This document shows, in pieces, positions 23,816 to 32,848 of a stretch of DNA of 64,000 nucleotides. The translations under genes and the position numbers were made by a program. Each line of letters opens with the position of its first letter. The stretch's first letter is position 1. The notes under the pieces were generated by a model. That model saw only the letters and a list, made by a program, of their open reading frames with translations. It made no database searches and was not told where the DNA came from. The stretch covers positions 248,001 to 312,000 of the forward strand of contig CAJXPB010000004.1 of NCBI GenBank assembly GCA_913057905.1, read 5' to 3'. The DNA is from an uncultured Pseudomonadota bacterium. GTDB lineage: Bacteria > Myxococcota_A > Bradymonadia > Bradymonadales > Bradymonadaceae.

Positions 23816-24550
23816 TTACTCCGACGGCTGGATGGTCGTGCGCTCGACGATCGTCTCGATCTCGTCGTCGCTGATGGCACTCATTCGGCTGGTGCCGTCG
23901 GGCAATTCGATGCGGATACACTGCTGACCGGCCATTTCTTCGATCGAATATCCGGCCGAATGGCGTACGTCGGCCGCGATGTCGGCGACGCGTGTCTCCA
24001 GGTCGTCGTCCTGTCCGTACGACTGGACGAAGAATTCGTCGACCTGTTCGAGGCTCTCGACATCCCCTTCGTTGATGGCGCGCTCGACCAGCAATTTCGC
24101 CAGCGCCACCCGGTCGAGCTTGGGAATTGCATCCGGGTTGACGGAGCCGGCGAAGTCCAAGACCTCACGTTCACCGTCGGGGCCGGCCTTCACGGTCTGC
24201 GCCTCCAGGTCGTAGGCGCGCGTGCTCGTCTCGAATCCGCTGGTCCCGTCGAAGGTTCGGACGATGTGGAAGGTCAGGTCGTCTTCGGCCGATTCGGTCA
24301 ATGCCTGCATCACCAGGTCGGGGTGGATCGCCTTCGGCTCGAGACTCAACCACAGATCCTCGAATCGATTGTGAACCAGCCGACAGGTGACCTGCTCGAG
24401 GTCGTCGTCCTCGAGCGGTTCTTCAAGCGGCTCGAGGCCCACGGATTCGAAGCCTCGCTCGATCTGTCGGCGTGCCTCGTCGGGCGGGGCGATCCAGGGG
24501 CCAACCGTCATCCAGATTCCAAAATCGGGCGTCTCTTCATCGTCGCTCAC
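23816..24550 (-). CDS. Hypothetical acidic protein
   Basis: A 244-residue strongly acidic protein (MSDDEETPDFGIWMTVGPWI at the start). It has no signal peptide, membrane segment or catalytic motif. It seems to have two alpha/beta parts (about 12-110 and 115-244). Its stop lies four bases from the end of parB on the other strand, so the genes are convergent. The family is not recognised; composition suggests a soluble cytosolic protein of a halophile. Confidence 0.75.
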   Translation of the reverse strand: MSDDEETPDFGIWMTVGPWIAPPDEARRQIERGFESVGLEPLEEPLEDDDLEQVTCRLVHNRFEDLWLSLEPKAIHPDLVMQALTESAEDDLTFHIVRTFDGTSGFETSTRAYDLEAQTVKAGPDGEREVLDFAGSVNPDAIPKLDRVALAKLLVERAINEGDVESLEQVDEFFVQSYGQDDDLETRVADIAADVRHSAGYSIEEMAGQQCIRIELPDGTSRMSAISDDEIETIVERTTIQPSE

Positions 24551-24650
24551 AGTCAGACCTCTCGCGGAAAGGAAGGCTCATCGTCCAACGGGCGTCTGGA
24601 AGGATGGACACGGGACGTGCGACGGCAAGGATCGAAGCCCGTCACGAGGG

Positions 24651-26270
24651 TTAGACCGGCCGGACTCCACTCTTTCGCCACGGGCGTTCGACCTGTTTGT
24701 CGCGGGCGAGGTCGAGGCCGTTGGCGATGTAATCCCGGGTCTCCCTGGGGTCGATGACCTCGTCGATCAGTGCCCGTCCCGCCACTTTGTAGATGTCGAT
24801 GTAGGGTTCGATCATCTCGATGAGTTGGTCCTTGCGATCCTCGAGTTCATCGGGGTCCTCGATCGACTGCGCCATCTTGCGGCTAAAGATCTCGACCATG
24901 CCCTTGGGACCCATGACGCTGATCTCGGCGGTCGGCCACGCGCAGATGAAGTCGGGCTCATACGCTTTGCCGTTCATGACGTAGTAGCCTGCCCCGTAGG
25001 CCTTGCGGACGATGACGGTGATCTTCGGGACCGTCGCCCGAGAAACCTCGTAGAGCATCTTGGCACCGTGGCGGATGATGCCGGCCTTTTCGACGCGGCT
25101 GCCGACCATGAAGCCGGGGACGTCCTGGAAGAAGACGAGCGGGATGTTGAAGGAGTCGCACAGGTTGACGAACCGGGCTGCCTTGTCGGCCGAGTCGTTG
25201 TCCAGCGCGCCGCCGTAGCCACCCTTGGGATTGTTGGCCACGATGCCTACCGATTCACCGCGGATGCGTCCAAAGGCGGTGATCAATTGCGTGGCGAACA
25301 GCGGCTTCATCTCGAAGAGTTCACCATCGTCGACGACCATCTCCAGGAGGTCGTGCATGTCGTAGGCCCGTCGACGGCGTTCCGGCAGGACATCGAGGAG
25401 CCCCTGGCGGACCTCGCCGCCCTCGTCGCGCGCGGAATCTTCCCCACCGGCATCGATCCTCGGCGGCTTCTCTTCACAGTTCGGCGGGAAGTACGACAGG
25501 TAATTTTTGATTCCCTCCAGGCAGGCTTCGTCGTCCTCGTAGAGCTGGTCGGCCACGCCGGAGTGTTTGTTATGCAACTCGGCGCCACCCAGCTCTTGTT
25601 CGGTCACTTCTTCGCCGACGGCCGCCCGAACCAAGGGTGGGCCTCCCAGTGCCATGAAGCTGTTTCCCTCGACCATGGGCACGAAGTCGGCGAGCCCGGG
25701 GATGTAGGCCGTGCCCGCGGCGCCGGGGCCGAGCAGGGCGGCGACCTGCGGGACCACGCCCGACATCTCGACCTGTTCGCGAAATAGAAAGCCCGAGTCG
25801 GCGAACATCGAGATGCCCTCAAGGGTATCCTGGTCAAATCCACCGCCGTGCACCCGAGCTCCGGCCGAGTCGATCAGCCAGATCATCGGCACGCGGTTCT
25901 TGAGGGCGAACTCCCGGGCGCGAGTGACTTTCCGTTCGTTGATGTCGCCGATCGAGCCGCCCAGGACCGTGAAATCGTATGCGGCGCAGACGGCTTTACG
26001 GCCACGGACCCGCCCGAACCCGGTGACGACGCCGTCGCCGGGAGTCCGGGGCTCAGTCACCGGATCGCCGTTGTCGTGGTAAAACGCGTGCATGCCGAAC
26101 TCGGTGAACGAATCGTCGTCGAACAATATGCCGATGCGCTGGCGCACGTCGGCTTTGCCCTTCTCGTGCTGGCGCTCGACCCGTTCTTCCCCGCCCATCT
26201 TTCGGGCATCGGCACGCTTTTCTTCGAGCTCGGCGACGAGCTCACGCATGATGTCGTTGGTATCACCCAT
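24651..26270 (-). CDS. Acyl-CoA carboxylase carboxyltransferase (PccB-like)
   Basis: A 539-residue carboxyltransferase of the propionyl/acetyl/methylcrotonyl-CoA carboxylase family. It moves CO2 from carboxybiotin to an acyl-CoA. The N-terminal crotonase-like half has DFTVLGGSIGD and LIDSAGARVHGG, and the C-terminal half has GGYGGALDNDSADKAARFV, FFQDVPGFMVG and ARKAYGAGYYVM-like motifs. ATG 26270 follows GAGGAG; the frame stays open upstream but without coding character. The biotin carboxylase subunit is not in this window. PccB is the likely substrate class, but geranyl- or methylcrotonyl-type members cannot be excluded. Confidence 0.92.
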   Translation of the reverse strand: MGDTNDIMRELVAELEEKRADARKMGGEERVERQHEKGKADVRQRIGILFDDDSFTEFGMHAFYHDNGDPVTEPRTPGDGVVTGFGRVRGRKAVCAAYDFTVLGGSIGDINERKVTRAREFALKNRVPMIWLIDSAGARVHGGGFDQDTLEGISMFADSGFLFREQVEMSGVVPQVAALLGPGAAGTAYIPGLADFVPMVEGNSFMALGGPPLVRAAVGEEVTEQELGGAELHNKHSGVADQLYEDDEACLEGIKNYLSYFPPNCEEKPPRIDAGGEDSARDEGGEVRQGLLDVLPERRRRAYDMHDLLEMVVDDGELFEMKPLFATQLITAFGRIRGESVGIVANNPKGGYGGALDNDSADKAARFVNLCDSFNIPLVFFQDVPGFMVGSRVEKAGIIRHGAKMLYEVSRATVPKITVIVRKAYGAGYYVMNGKAYEPDFICAWPTAEISVMGPKGMVEIFSRKMAQSIEDPDELEDRKDQLIEMIEPYIDIYKVAGRALIDEVIDPRETRDYIANGLDLARDKQVERPWRKSGVRPV

Positions 26271-26417
26271 CTCGGTCTCCTCGTTGTGTGCGATACGACG
26301 CTCAGAAACGTACCGACCCGGCGCATGTAAGTAAACACTAAGGGGCAGCGTGCATCGGAGGGGTGGCTGACTGCATCGAATCTTTGCAAGGGAGGTGTCG
26401 CGCATGGAGGTGCTGTA

Positions 26418-27467
26418 ATGGATGTCGCCAGTGAGTCGAGCCGGCCGTCGGCCGTGGGTCGGGTCAATGTAGACGGTATCGTCGGAATGTGGATCCCTCT
26501 GGCCAGCCTGTGGGCAATGGTTGGACTGACCGCGTCCGGTCTCTTCGGTGGCGGGGGAACGATCCCGATGTGGGTTCAACTGATCCCGTTCGCATTGAGC
26601 GCCGTCTTTTTGGGCATGCCCCACGGAGCGTTGGATGGCGTCGTGGTTGCGCGGCTCGTGGGTCAGCCGTTTCTCTCCGGGCGCGTGCTGGGATTGTTGA
26701 CCGCCTATCTCGGCGTATCCGTCCTTGTGGTCGGCGGCTGGAGTGTGGCACCGCTCGTGGCATTTGCCCTCTTTATTGGCATCACCTGGTTTCACTGGGG
26801 GCAGGGCGATTTGGCGCACATGATCATCGCCGGCGACGGAGCGCATCTCGATACGCGTTTTCGTCGAATCACCGCTCTGTTTGCCCGCGGCGCGCTCCCT
26901 ATGCTCGCGCCGATGGTGTGGTTTCCCGAAGAGTACCAGGCGACGTTTGCGGCGTGCGTGTCGCCGTTCGTTGAGACGCTTCCGTCGGTCGGCATCGGAT
27001 GGGAGACGGCGAGTGTGGTCGCGGGGGTATCGCTGAGCGGTCTGATCGCGCTCCATATCGTCGCTGTGGCCCCTCACGTCATGACTCATGGTCGAGAAGT
27101 CGCCACGGATTTGTTGGAACTCGGAACCCTGGTCGCCTTCTTCGCGACGGTGCCCGCCATCCTCGCCGTCGGGGTCTACTTCTGTCTGTGGCACTCTGTG
27201 CGGCACATCTACAGGGTGGCGGCCGGGGGTGGTCGATCCGGTGAGCCGACTCGTTGGGCGGACATCGGCCGGACGTTCATCGACTCCGCCCCGCTGACCA
27301 TTCTGGCGTTGGCTCTCTGTGGCCTCCTTGGCTACCTGGCACTGGGGCAGGGCGCCAGCGGTCTCGATTGGCTGGGCATCTATCTGGTCGCCATCTCAGC
27401 GCTGACCGTTCCCCACGTGCTCGTCATCCTCTGGCTCGACCGCCTCGAGTCGGTCTGGACGCCGTGA
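26418..27467 (+). CDS. blh: Brp/Blh-type beta-carotene 15,15'-dioxygenase
   Basis: A 349-residue polytopic membrane protein with about nine or ten hydrophobic segments. Family motifs with conserved His are visible: GMPHGALD (about 66-73), TWFHWGQGD (about 124-132), VAPHVMTHGRE (about 219-229), FCLWHSVRH (about 255-263) and TVPHVL (about 335-340). This family cleaves beta-carotene to two retinals, usually for a rhodopsin. ATG 26418 follows GGAGGTGC. It is divergent from the carboxylase gene (147-base gap). No rhodopsin or carotenoid gene is nearby, so its partner must lie elsewhere. Confidence 0.9.
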   Translation: MDVASESSRPSAVGRVNVDGIVGMWIPLASLWAMVGLTASGLFGGGGTIPMWVQLIPFALSAVFLGMPHGALDGVVVARLVGQPFLSGRVLGLLTAYLGVSVLVVGGWSVAPLVAFALFIGITWFHWGQGDLAHMIIAGDGAHLDTRFRRITALFARGALPMLAPMVWFPEEYQATFAACVSPFVETLPSVGIGWETASVVAGVSLSGLIALHIVAVAPHVMTHGREVATDLLELGTLVAFFATVPAILAVGVYFCLWHSVRHIYRVAAGGGRSGEPTRWADIGRTFIDSAPLTILALALCGLLGYLALGQGASGLDWLGIYLVAISALTVPHVLVILWLDRLESVWTP

Positions 27468-27489
27468 CTGCCCCAAGCCCGACCACGGC

Positions 27490-27517
27490 TTGACGGTTTT
27501 GTTCCCACGTGTATAGT
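27490..27517 (+). promoter_or_regulatory. Predicted promoter for the serine tRNA cluster
   Basis: TTGACG at 27490-27495 and TATAGT at 27512-27517 are 16 bases apart, about 75 bases before the first tRNA-Ser and just after the end of blh. Confidence 0.6.
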
Positions 27518-27590
27518 TCGCCGTCCCTCGGCGCGATGGGTCAGTTTCGACGGGCCGAATAGCCCCCCGAAATCGACCCGCCGCCGGCAT

Positions 27591-27678
27591 GGAGGAGTGG
27601 CTGAGTGGTTGAAGGCACCGGTCTTGAAAACCGGCAACGTCTTCATGGCGTTCGTGGGTTCGAATCCCACCTCCTCCG
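27591..27678 (+). tRNA. tRNA-Ser(TGA)
   Basis: An 88-base class II tRNA. The acceptor is GGAGGAG/CTCCTCC with discriminator G. The anticodon stem is CCGGT/ACCGG with loop CTTGAAA, giving anticodon TGA. A long variable arm and the T arm GTGGGTTCGAATCCCAC confirm tRNA-Ser. Confidence 0.97.
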
Positions 27679-27747
27679 TTGGCGGATCGAGCCAACATAT
27701 GGGCTTGACCTCGCAGATGGAGTTTGCGAAGACCGCCGGGGTTCAGA

Positions 27748-27835
<88 letters not shown>

Positions 27836-27868
27836 TCGCCGCCATGGGAACGAGACCATGGAAGCGTT

Positions 27869-28363
<495 letters not shown>

Positions 28364-28413
28364 GCTGTTTGACAGTTTGGCAGATGCGACGTACCAGCGC
28401 GGAGCCTCCCTGT

Positions 28414-28503
28414 GGAGGGGTGGCCGAGTGGACGAAGGCGTTTGATTCGAAATCAAATGAACCGTTTATAGCGGTTCCGTGGGTTCGAATCCCACCCCCT
28501 CCG
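28414..28503 (+). tRNA. tRNA-Ser(CGA)
   Basis: A 90-base class II tRNA with acceptor GGAGGGG/CCCCTCC. The anticodon stem is TTTGA/TCAAA with loop TTCGAAA (anticodon CGA). The variable arm is AACCGTTTATAGCGGTT. TTGACA at 28369-28374 may supply a -35 box. Confidence 0.97.
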
Positions 28504-28538
28504 CTTTTTGACTTCGCGTATAACGCGTCGATGCATCG

Positions 28539-28625
28539 GGAGAGGTGGCCGAGTGGCTTATGGCGCACGCTTGGAAAGCGTGTTGGCCCTTGCGGGTCAC
28601 GAGGGTTCGAATCCCTCCCTCTCCG
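28539..28625 (+). tRNA. tRNA-Ser(GGA)
   Basis: An 87-base class II tRNA with acceptor GGAGAGG/CCTCTCC. The anticodon stem is CACGC/GCGTG with loop TTGGAAA (anticodon GGA). The variable arm is GGCCCTTGCGGGTC. It completes the set of serine isoacceptors within 1.04 kb. Confidence 0.97.
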
Positions 28626-28668
28626 CTTCGCTCCCGCCGGGCGGGCTTGTGTGACAAGCCGTCGTCCG

Positions 28669-28674
28669 TATAAT
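28669..28674 (+). promoter_or_regulatory. Consensus -10 box before SRP RNA
   Basis: A perfect TATAAT lies 28 bases upstream of the SRP RNA stem. TTGTGT at 28647-28652 with a 16-base spacer is the best -35. Transcription would begin near 28681, giving a short leader before the mature RNA. Confidence 0.6.
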
Positions 28675-28701
28675 GCGGAGCGCAAAGAACGAACTGGACG
28701 G

Positions 28702-28799
28702 GTCGTTCAGCGGCCAGTGCAACTACTTGTTCGGCACCCCGTCAGGCCCGGGAGGGAGCAGCGGACTGAATAAAGGGTGTGCGCTGGCCGCTGAGCGAC
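28702..28799 (+). ncRNA. ffs: Signal recognition particle 4.5S RNA
   Basis: A 98-base hairpin RNA. The ends pair over 16 bases (GTCGTTCAGCGGCCAG with CTGGCCGCTGAGCGAC, one wobble). The apical part holds the Ffh-binding signature GTCAGGCCCGGGAGGGAGCA, the domain IV loop. It forms the RNA of the bacterial SRP, which delivers membrane proteins to the translocon. A strong terminator follows within 26 bases. Confidence 0.93.
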
Positions 28800-28824
28800 T
28801 CGGCTGTTTCTTGGGGACAAAAAA

Positions 28825-28859
28825 AGCCCCGGCGAGGTGACTCGCCGGGGCTTTTTTTG
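28825..28859. terminator. Bidirectional intrinsic terminator (ffs and thrS)
   Basis: A perfect 12-base-pair stem AGCCCCGGCGAG/CTCGCCGGGGCT with loop GTGA is followed by a run of T on the plus strand and preceded by a run of A. It can therefore end ffs from the left and thrS from the right. Confidence 0.95.
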
Positions 28860-28885
28860 TTTCGGATGTCCTTGCGAGGCGGGCC

Positions 28886-30715
28886 TCAGTAGCCGCGCTC
28901 TTCCATCTCGGTGCCTTCGCCGTCGTGGGACTCGGCGATGTCGGTCAGCCCGGAGCGTTCGACGTCGACATCGAGCGCACGGGTTTCGATCTTTTTGACA
29001 ATCTCGTCGCGCAGCTCTTCCGGCTCCATGGTCCCGCGGCGTCCCTCGGTGTAGCTGCGCACCGAGACCGTGCCATCTTCGACTTCATCGCCTCCGATGA
29101 CGAGCATGTAGGGGACCTTCATGGTTTCGGCCTCGCGGATCTTGTAGCCGATCTTTTCGCTGCGGATGTCGACCTCGGCGCGAATGTCGGCCTCTTGGAG
29201 CATCTCGGCCACGTCGTAGGCGTAGTCGTGCTCCTCGTCGGTGATCGTCATGATCCGGACCTGCTCGGGCGCCATCCAGGTCGGGAGGGCGCCGCTGAGG
29301 TGCTCGACGAGGATGGCGAAGAACCGCTCCATGCTTCCCGCGATGGCGCGGTGGATGACGATGGGCGTCTGCTCGGTATTGTCCTCGGCGGTGTAGGTCA
29401 GATCGAAGCGCCGTGGCAGTTGGAAGTCCAACTGGATGGTGGCGCATTGCCAAGACCGGCCCAGGCTGTCTCGCACCTGAAAGTCGATCTTGGGCCCATA
29501 AAACGCGCCGTCACCCTCGTGGATCTCGAAGTCCTTGTTGTTGGACTCCAGGGCGGCCTTCAGCGAATCCTCCGCTTCGTCCCAGAGTTGTTCGTCGCCC
29601 ATGAAGTCATCCGGGCGAGTCGACAGCTCGATGTCGTAGCGGAGGTCGAAGAGTTTGAAGGTCCGGTCGACCATGTCGAGCAGGAGCCCGATTTCATCCT
29701 CCAGATGACTCTCGTCCAGGAAGATATGGGCGTCGTCCTGCACGAAGTGACGCACCCGGGTCGCTCCCGAGAGGGTGCCCGGCAGCTCGTTTCGGTGCAG
29801 GTCGCCAAACTCCGCGACACGCAGGGGAAGCTCGCGATACGAGCGTTTTTTGGTGCCGAAGTACACCATCGTGTCGGGACAGTTCATCGGCTTGAGACAC
29901 CACTCGCGATCGTGGGCCTCGAAGGTGAACATGTTTTCGCCGTAGTGTTCGGCGTGTCCCGATTGCTCGAAGAGCTCCTTGTCGTAGAGCATCGGGTTGT
30001 GAATCTCTTCGTACCCGTTGTCTTCTTCGAGCTCGCGAAAGTAACCCTTCAGTTCGCGATACGCGGTCCAGCCGCGTGGCATCCAAAAGACCGACCCCGG
30101 TGAACGGTCGTCGAACCGGAACAGGTCGAGGTCGACGCCGAGTTTGCGGTGGTCGCGTTTTTTGGCCTCTTCGACCATGAAGAGAAACTGCTCGAGTTCG
30201 TCTTCGGTCTCGAAGGCCGTTCCGTAGATGCGCTGGAGCATCGGGTTGTTTTCGTCGCCGCGCCAGTACGCGCCGGCGACCTTTCGCAGCTTGAAGTGCT
30301 GGCATGCTCCGGTGCTCTCGACGTGGGGGCCCGCACACAGGTCGGTGAAGTCCCCGCAGGTATAGATCGAGACTTCATCGTCTTCGATGCCTTCGATCAG
30401 CTCGAGCTTGTATGGCTCGTCGCGCTCGTCGAAGTACTCGCGGGCCTTCTCTTTCGACCAGGTCTCGTGGACGAAATCGTGGTCCCGATTGACGATGCCG
30501 CGCATCCTGCCCTCGATCTCGTCGAAGTCCTCCGGCGAGATCGGACGGGGGAGTTCGAAGTCATAATAGAACCCGTCCTCGATGGGCGGTCCGATGGCAA
30601 ACCGGGCGTCCGGAAACATCTGCTGGATGGCGGTCGCCAGAATGTGAGCCGTCGAGTGCCGGATGCGGTAGAGTTGATCTTTGGAGTCGTCTGGGTTGGA
30701 AGCTACTTCAGCCAT
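28886..30715 (-). CDS. thrS: Threonyl-tRNA synthetase lacking the TGS domain
   Basis: A 609-residue class II synthetase charging tRNA-Thr. The editing domain is present (HSTAH near residue 17 and CAGPH near 132), so misacylated Ser-tRNA-Thr can be cleared. The catalytic core has the zinc ligand Cys in LKPMNCP, motif 2 GATRVRHFVQDDAHIF and motif 3 IHRAIAGSMERFF, and the anticodon domain follows. Compared with the usual about 640 residues, the N-terminal TGS domain (about 60 residues) is missing: the editing domain begins almost at once. ATG 30715 has only a weak ribosome binding site, but upstream codons to TTG 30781 do not resemble TGS either. Confidence 0.95.
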   Translation of the reverse strand: MAEVASNPDDSKDQLYRIRHSTAHILATAIQQMFPDARFAIGPPIEDGFYYDFELPRPISPEDFDEIEGRMRGIVNRDHDFVHETWSKEKAREYFDERDEPYKLELIEGIEDDEVSIYTCGDFTDLCAGPHVESTGACQHFKLRKVAGAYWRGDENNPMLQRIYGTAFETEDELEQFLFMVEEAKKRDHRKLGVDLDLFRFDDRSPGSVFWMPRGWTAYRELKGYFRELEEDNGYEEIHNPMLYDKELFEQSGHAEHYGENMFTFEAHDREWCLKPMNCPDTMVYFGTKKRSYRELPLRVAEFGDLHRNELPGTLSGATRVRHFVQDDAHIFLDESHLEDEIGLLLDMVDRTFKLFDLRYDIELSTRPDDFMGDEQLWDEAEDSLKAALESNNKDFEIHEGDGAFYGPKIDFQVRDSLGRSWQCATIQLDFQLPRRFDLTYTAEDNTEQTPIVIHRAIAGSMERFFAILVEHLSGALPTWMAPEQVRIMTITDEEHDYAYDVAEMLQEADIRAEVDIRSEKIGYKIREAETMKVPYMLVIGGDEVEDGTVSVRSYTEGRRGTMEPEELRDEIVKKIETRALDVDVERSGLTDIAESHDGEGTEMEERGY

Positions 30716-30898
30716 GGCGCATCCGCTTGCTGTTGGGCCAAATATCGAACGAATCCCGGGACGATCCCGGAGTGTATGCAACTAGAAGAAATCCCGGGCG
30801 TCGTCCAGTCGCCGCCGCACTTGACGTTTCGGGGGCGCGCTGGTTTGTATGACGCGGGCGCGACCTGTCCCTCACACGCCGAACTCGGAGGCATCTCG

Positions 30899-32038
30899 AT
30901 GTCGCATCAGCAGCAGACACCATCCCGCACGTTGTTCCTGGCCTGTATCCTCGCCGCCGCGCTGACGTCGCTGGCACTGACGGGGTGCGACGGCGAGGGA
31001 AGCAGCGATTCGGACAACGGGACCGAAGCGACCGCCAAAGCGGCGCAACAGGAGCCCGCTCCGTCGACCGAAGAGGAGTCGGAGGGACAAGAAGGTTCCG
31101 AGGAGATGCCGTCGAGCGGCAGTGAGGATGCCGAGACGGAGTCCGAAGAGGGCGCCGCCGCGGACCCGGACGAATCGGAGGGAGCCGAGGAGAGTGGAGA
31201 CAACTCGTCGGATGAAGGCAAGAAGGATGAGACCTCTGACGACTCCGAGGCAGACGATCTGGCCGGCGGACTGTATCCCGGAATGAAATTCACGAAACTC
31301 TCGTCGGAGGACCGAAAAAAGTTCGTCTCGATCGCCGAAAAGGAACTGTGCCCCTGTCCCGATGCGGCGCAGAGCCTCCATGCGTGTCTTCAGAGCAAAG
31401 AGACGCAATGCGATACGGCGCGGCGGGCGGCGATGTCCATCAACCGGGGTCTAGTCCAGGGCCTGGGTGAAAGTGAGATTCTGGACAAACTCGCCACGTT
31501 CGTCGACAAGGCGACGACGAAATACGAATTCAACCTCGAGAATGCCCCGCACAAGGGCCCGGCGGATGCGCCCGTCAAGGTCGTGGAATTCGCTGACTTT
31601 CAGTGCCCGCACTGCAAACGGGCCAGCCAGATGATGACGAAGCTCCACGAGGAGATGGGCGATGATGTCGTCATCTACTTCAAGCACTTCCCCCTGACGC
31701 CCGGATCGATGGCCGAGATGGCGGCTCGGGCTGCAGAAGCGGCGCGCCGCCAGGGGAAGTTTTGGAAGATGCAGGAGCTTCTGTTCGAGAACCAGAAGAC
31801 GTTGAGTCGCGACAAGATCATGGGCTTTGCCCGTCGTATCGGGCTCAACTTCGGAAAATTCGAACAGGATTTGAACGATCCGGCCGTGGCGAAGGCCGTA
31901 CAAGGGGATCGTTCCGAGGGTATGGAGGCCGAGATCTCCGGAACCCCGGCGATCTTCATCGACGGCTACCGATACACCGGGACCCTCAACTACAACGCCA
32001 TCAAGAATGCGGTGGAGGGCGAACTCTCGGCGGACTGA
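30899..32038 (+). CDS. DsbA-like thioredoxin-fold lipoprotein
   Basis: A 379-residue lipoprotein (lipobox LALTGC, Cys29; start ATG 30899 with GGAGG upstream). Residues about 30-125 are an extremely acidic Ser/Glu linker. A small four-Cys helical part (ELCPCPDAAQSLHACLQSKE) precedes a DsbA/thioredoxin_4 domain with APVKVVEFADFQCPHCKRAS (active CPHC), IYFKHFPLTPGSM and the cis-Pro loop SGTPAIFIDG. It probably forms or reshuffles disulfides on the periplasmic or outer face of the envelope. It is divergent from thrS. Confidence 0.9.
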   Translation: MSHQQQTPSRTLFLACILAAALTSLALTGCDGEGSSDSDNGTEATAKAAQQEPAPSTEEESEGQEGSEEMPSSGSEDAETESEEGAAADPDESEGAEESGDNSSDEGKKDETSDDSEADDLAGGLYPGMKFTKLSSEDRKKFVSIAEKELCPCPDAAQSLHACLQSKETQCDTARRAAMSINRGLVQGLGESEILDKLATFVDKATTKYEFNLENAPHKGPADAPVKVVEFADFQCPHCKRASQMMTKLHEEMGDDVVIYFKHFPLTPGSMAEMAARAAEAARRQGKFWKMQELLFENQKTLSRDKIMGFARRIGLNFGKFEQDLNDPAVAKAVQGDRSEGMEAEISGTPAIFIDGYRYTGTLNYNAIKNAVEGELSAD

Positions 32039-32056
32039 CCTCCATGCGCGACTGAA

Positions 32057-32848
32057 TCAACGGGGCGCACCGGCATCGATCCATGCCTCGATTCGACGGA
32101 GCTGCTCTTCGGGCAGCTCCGTTCCATTTTCGGACCATGGCGGCGGCTGCCGCTGATAACGCCGGTCGGGGTAATCCGACAGAAGTTTGTGCATCAGGTA
32201 GGAGCCGGCGGCGTCGAAGGGGCGAACCAGAGGGCGATCGACCTGCTCGGAGCGTCGCGAAAGCAGGGCCTCCCGGGTCATGGGTGGAAGATCCCAATCG
32301 GGATCGCCATGGCAGTCGTTACACCGCGCATCGAAGATCGGTTCGACGTCCGCCCAGGATATGTCGGAGGGCGGTTCGACGTCAGCCGACGCGCCGTCGG
32401 CGGCGATGGTCCAGCGTTGAGCCGGGGTGGTCACTTCGAATGGTGCTCCGGTCACCGAGCTGATTTCATCGTTCAGGATCAGTTCGACCCGCACTCCGGT
32501 CGGAAGCGGCCTCGAGGCAGACCAGACCAGTTCGCGGTCGACCATGCGGTAGTCGGCGGAGCCGGCCCAGGTCAGTCCGCCGGCACTTAGAATAGCTACG
32601 GCGGCGCTGTCGAAGGTGGCTGGATCGGGGTAATCGCTGAGCCCAATTCGAATCGTCGGTGTCGGCGAGAGGGTGTCGGCGCTTGGCTGGAGCGATTCGA
32701 GTCGAAGGGGGCGTCCGCCCGGTGCGGCGTCGTCGCCATCGTCAGTCAGATCCAGCAGCCCGCATCCCGCGGCGCCGGCGGCTACCAGAAATACGCAGGC
32801 CGCGGTCGCCACGGTCGGTTCGGCACCTAGACTTCGATCTTCTTCCAT
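32057..32848 (-). CDS. Cytochrome c-like lipoprotein
   Basis: A 263-residue lipoprotein (lipobox AAGC after a hydrophobic stretch; ATG 32848 with AAGGA). The N-terminal mature part resembles a bacterial Ig-like domain (TPTIRIGLSDYPDPATFDSA). The C-terminal part has ARCNDCHGDPDWDLPPM, a CxxCH heme site, followed by LVRPFDAAGSYLMHKL and a closing EAWIDAGAP, which resembles the mono-heme cytochrome-like domains of Planctomycete and myxobacterial lipoproteins. Its start overlaps the end of the MATE gene by 22 bases, so it is probably in the same transcript. Confidence 0.82.
   Translation of the reverse strand: MEEDRSLGAEPTVATAACVFLVAAGAAGCGLLDLTDDGDDAAPGGRPLRLESLQPSADTLSPTPTIRIGLSDYPDPATFDSAAVAILSAGGLTWAGSADYRMVDRELVWSASRPLPTGVRVELILNDEISSVTGAPFEVTTPAQRWTIAADGASADVEPPSDISWADVEPIFDARCNDCHGDPDWDLPPMTREALLSRRSEQVDRPLVRPFDAAGSYLMHKLLSDYPDRRYQRQPPPWSENGTELPEEQLRRIEAWIDAGAPR

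Noticed and set aside
24651..27206. Extension of the carboxyltransferase frame upstream to 27206
   Set aside because: The family starts at about ATG 26270 with a good ribosome binding site; upstream codons are Arg/His-rich and antisense to blh.
28925..30103. Plus-strand frame opposite thrS
   Set aside because: thrS is unambiguous from motifs; the opposite frame is a mirror of codon bias.
30149..30898. Extension of the DsbA-like gene upstream of its signal peptide
   Set aside because: The added region is antisense to thrS and lacks domain similarity; ATG 30899 has a good ribosome binding site and a lipoprotein signal follows.
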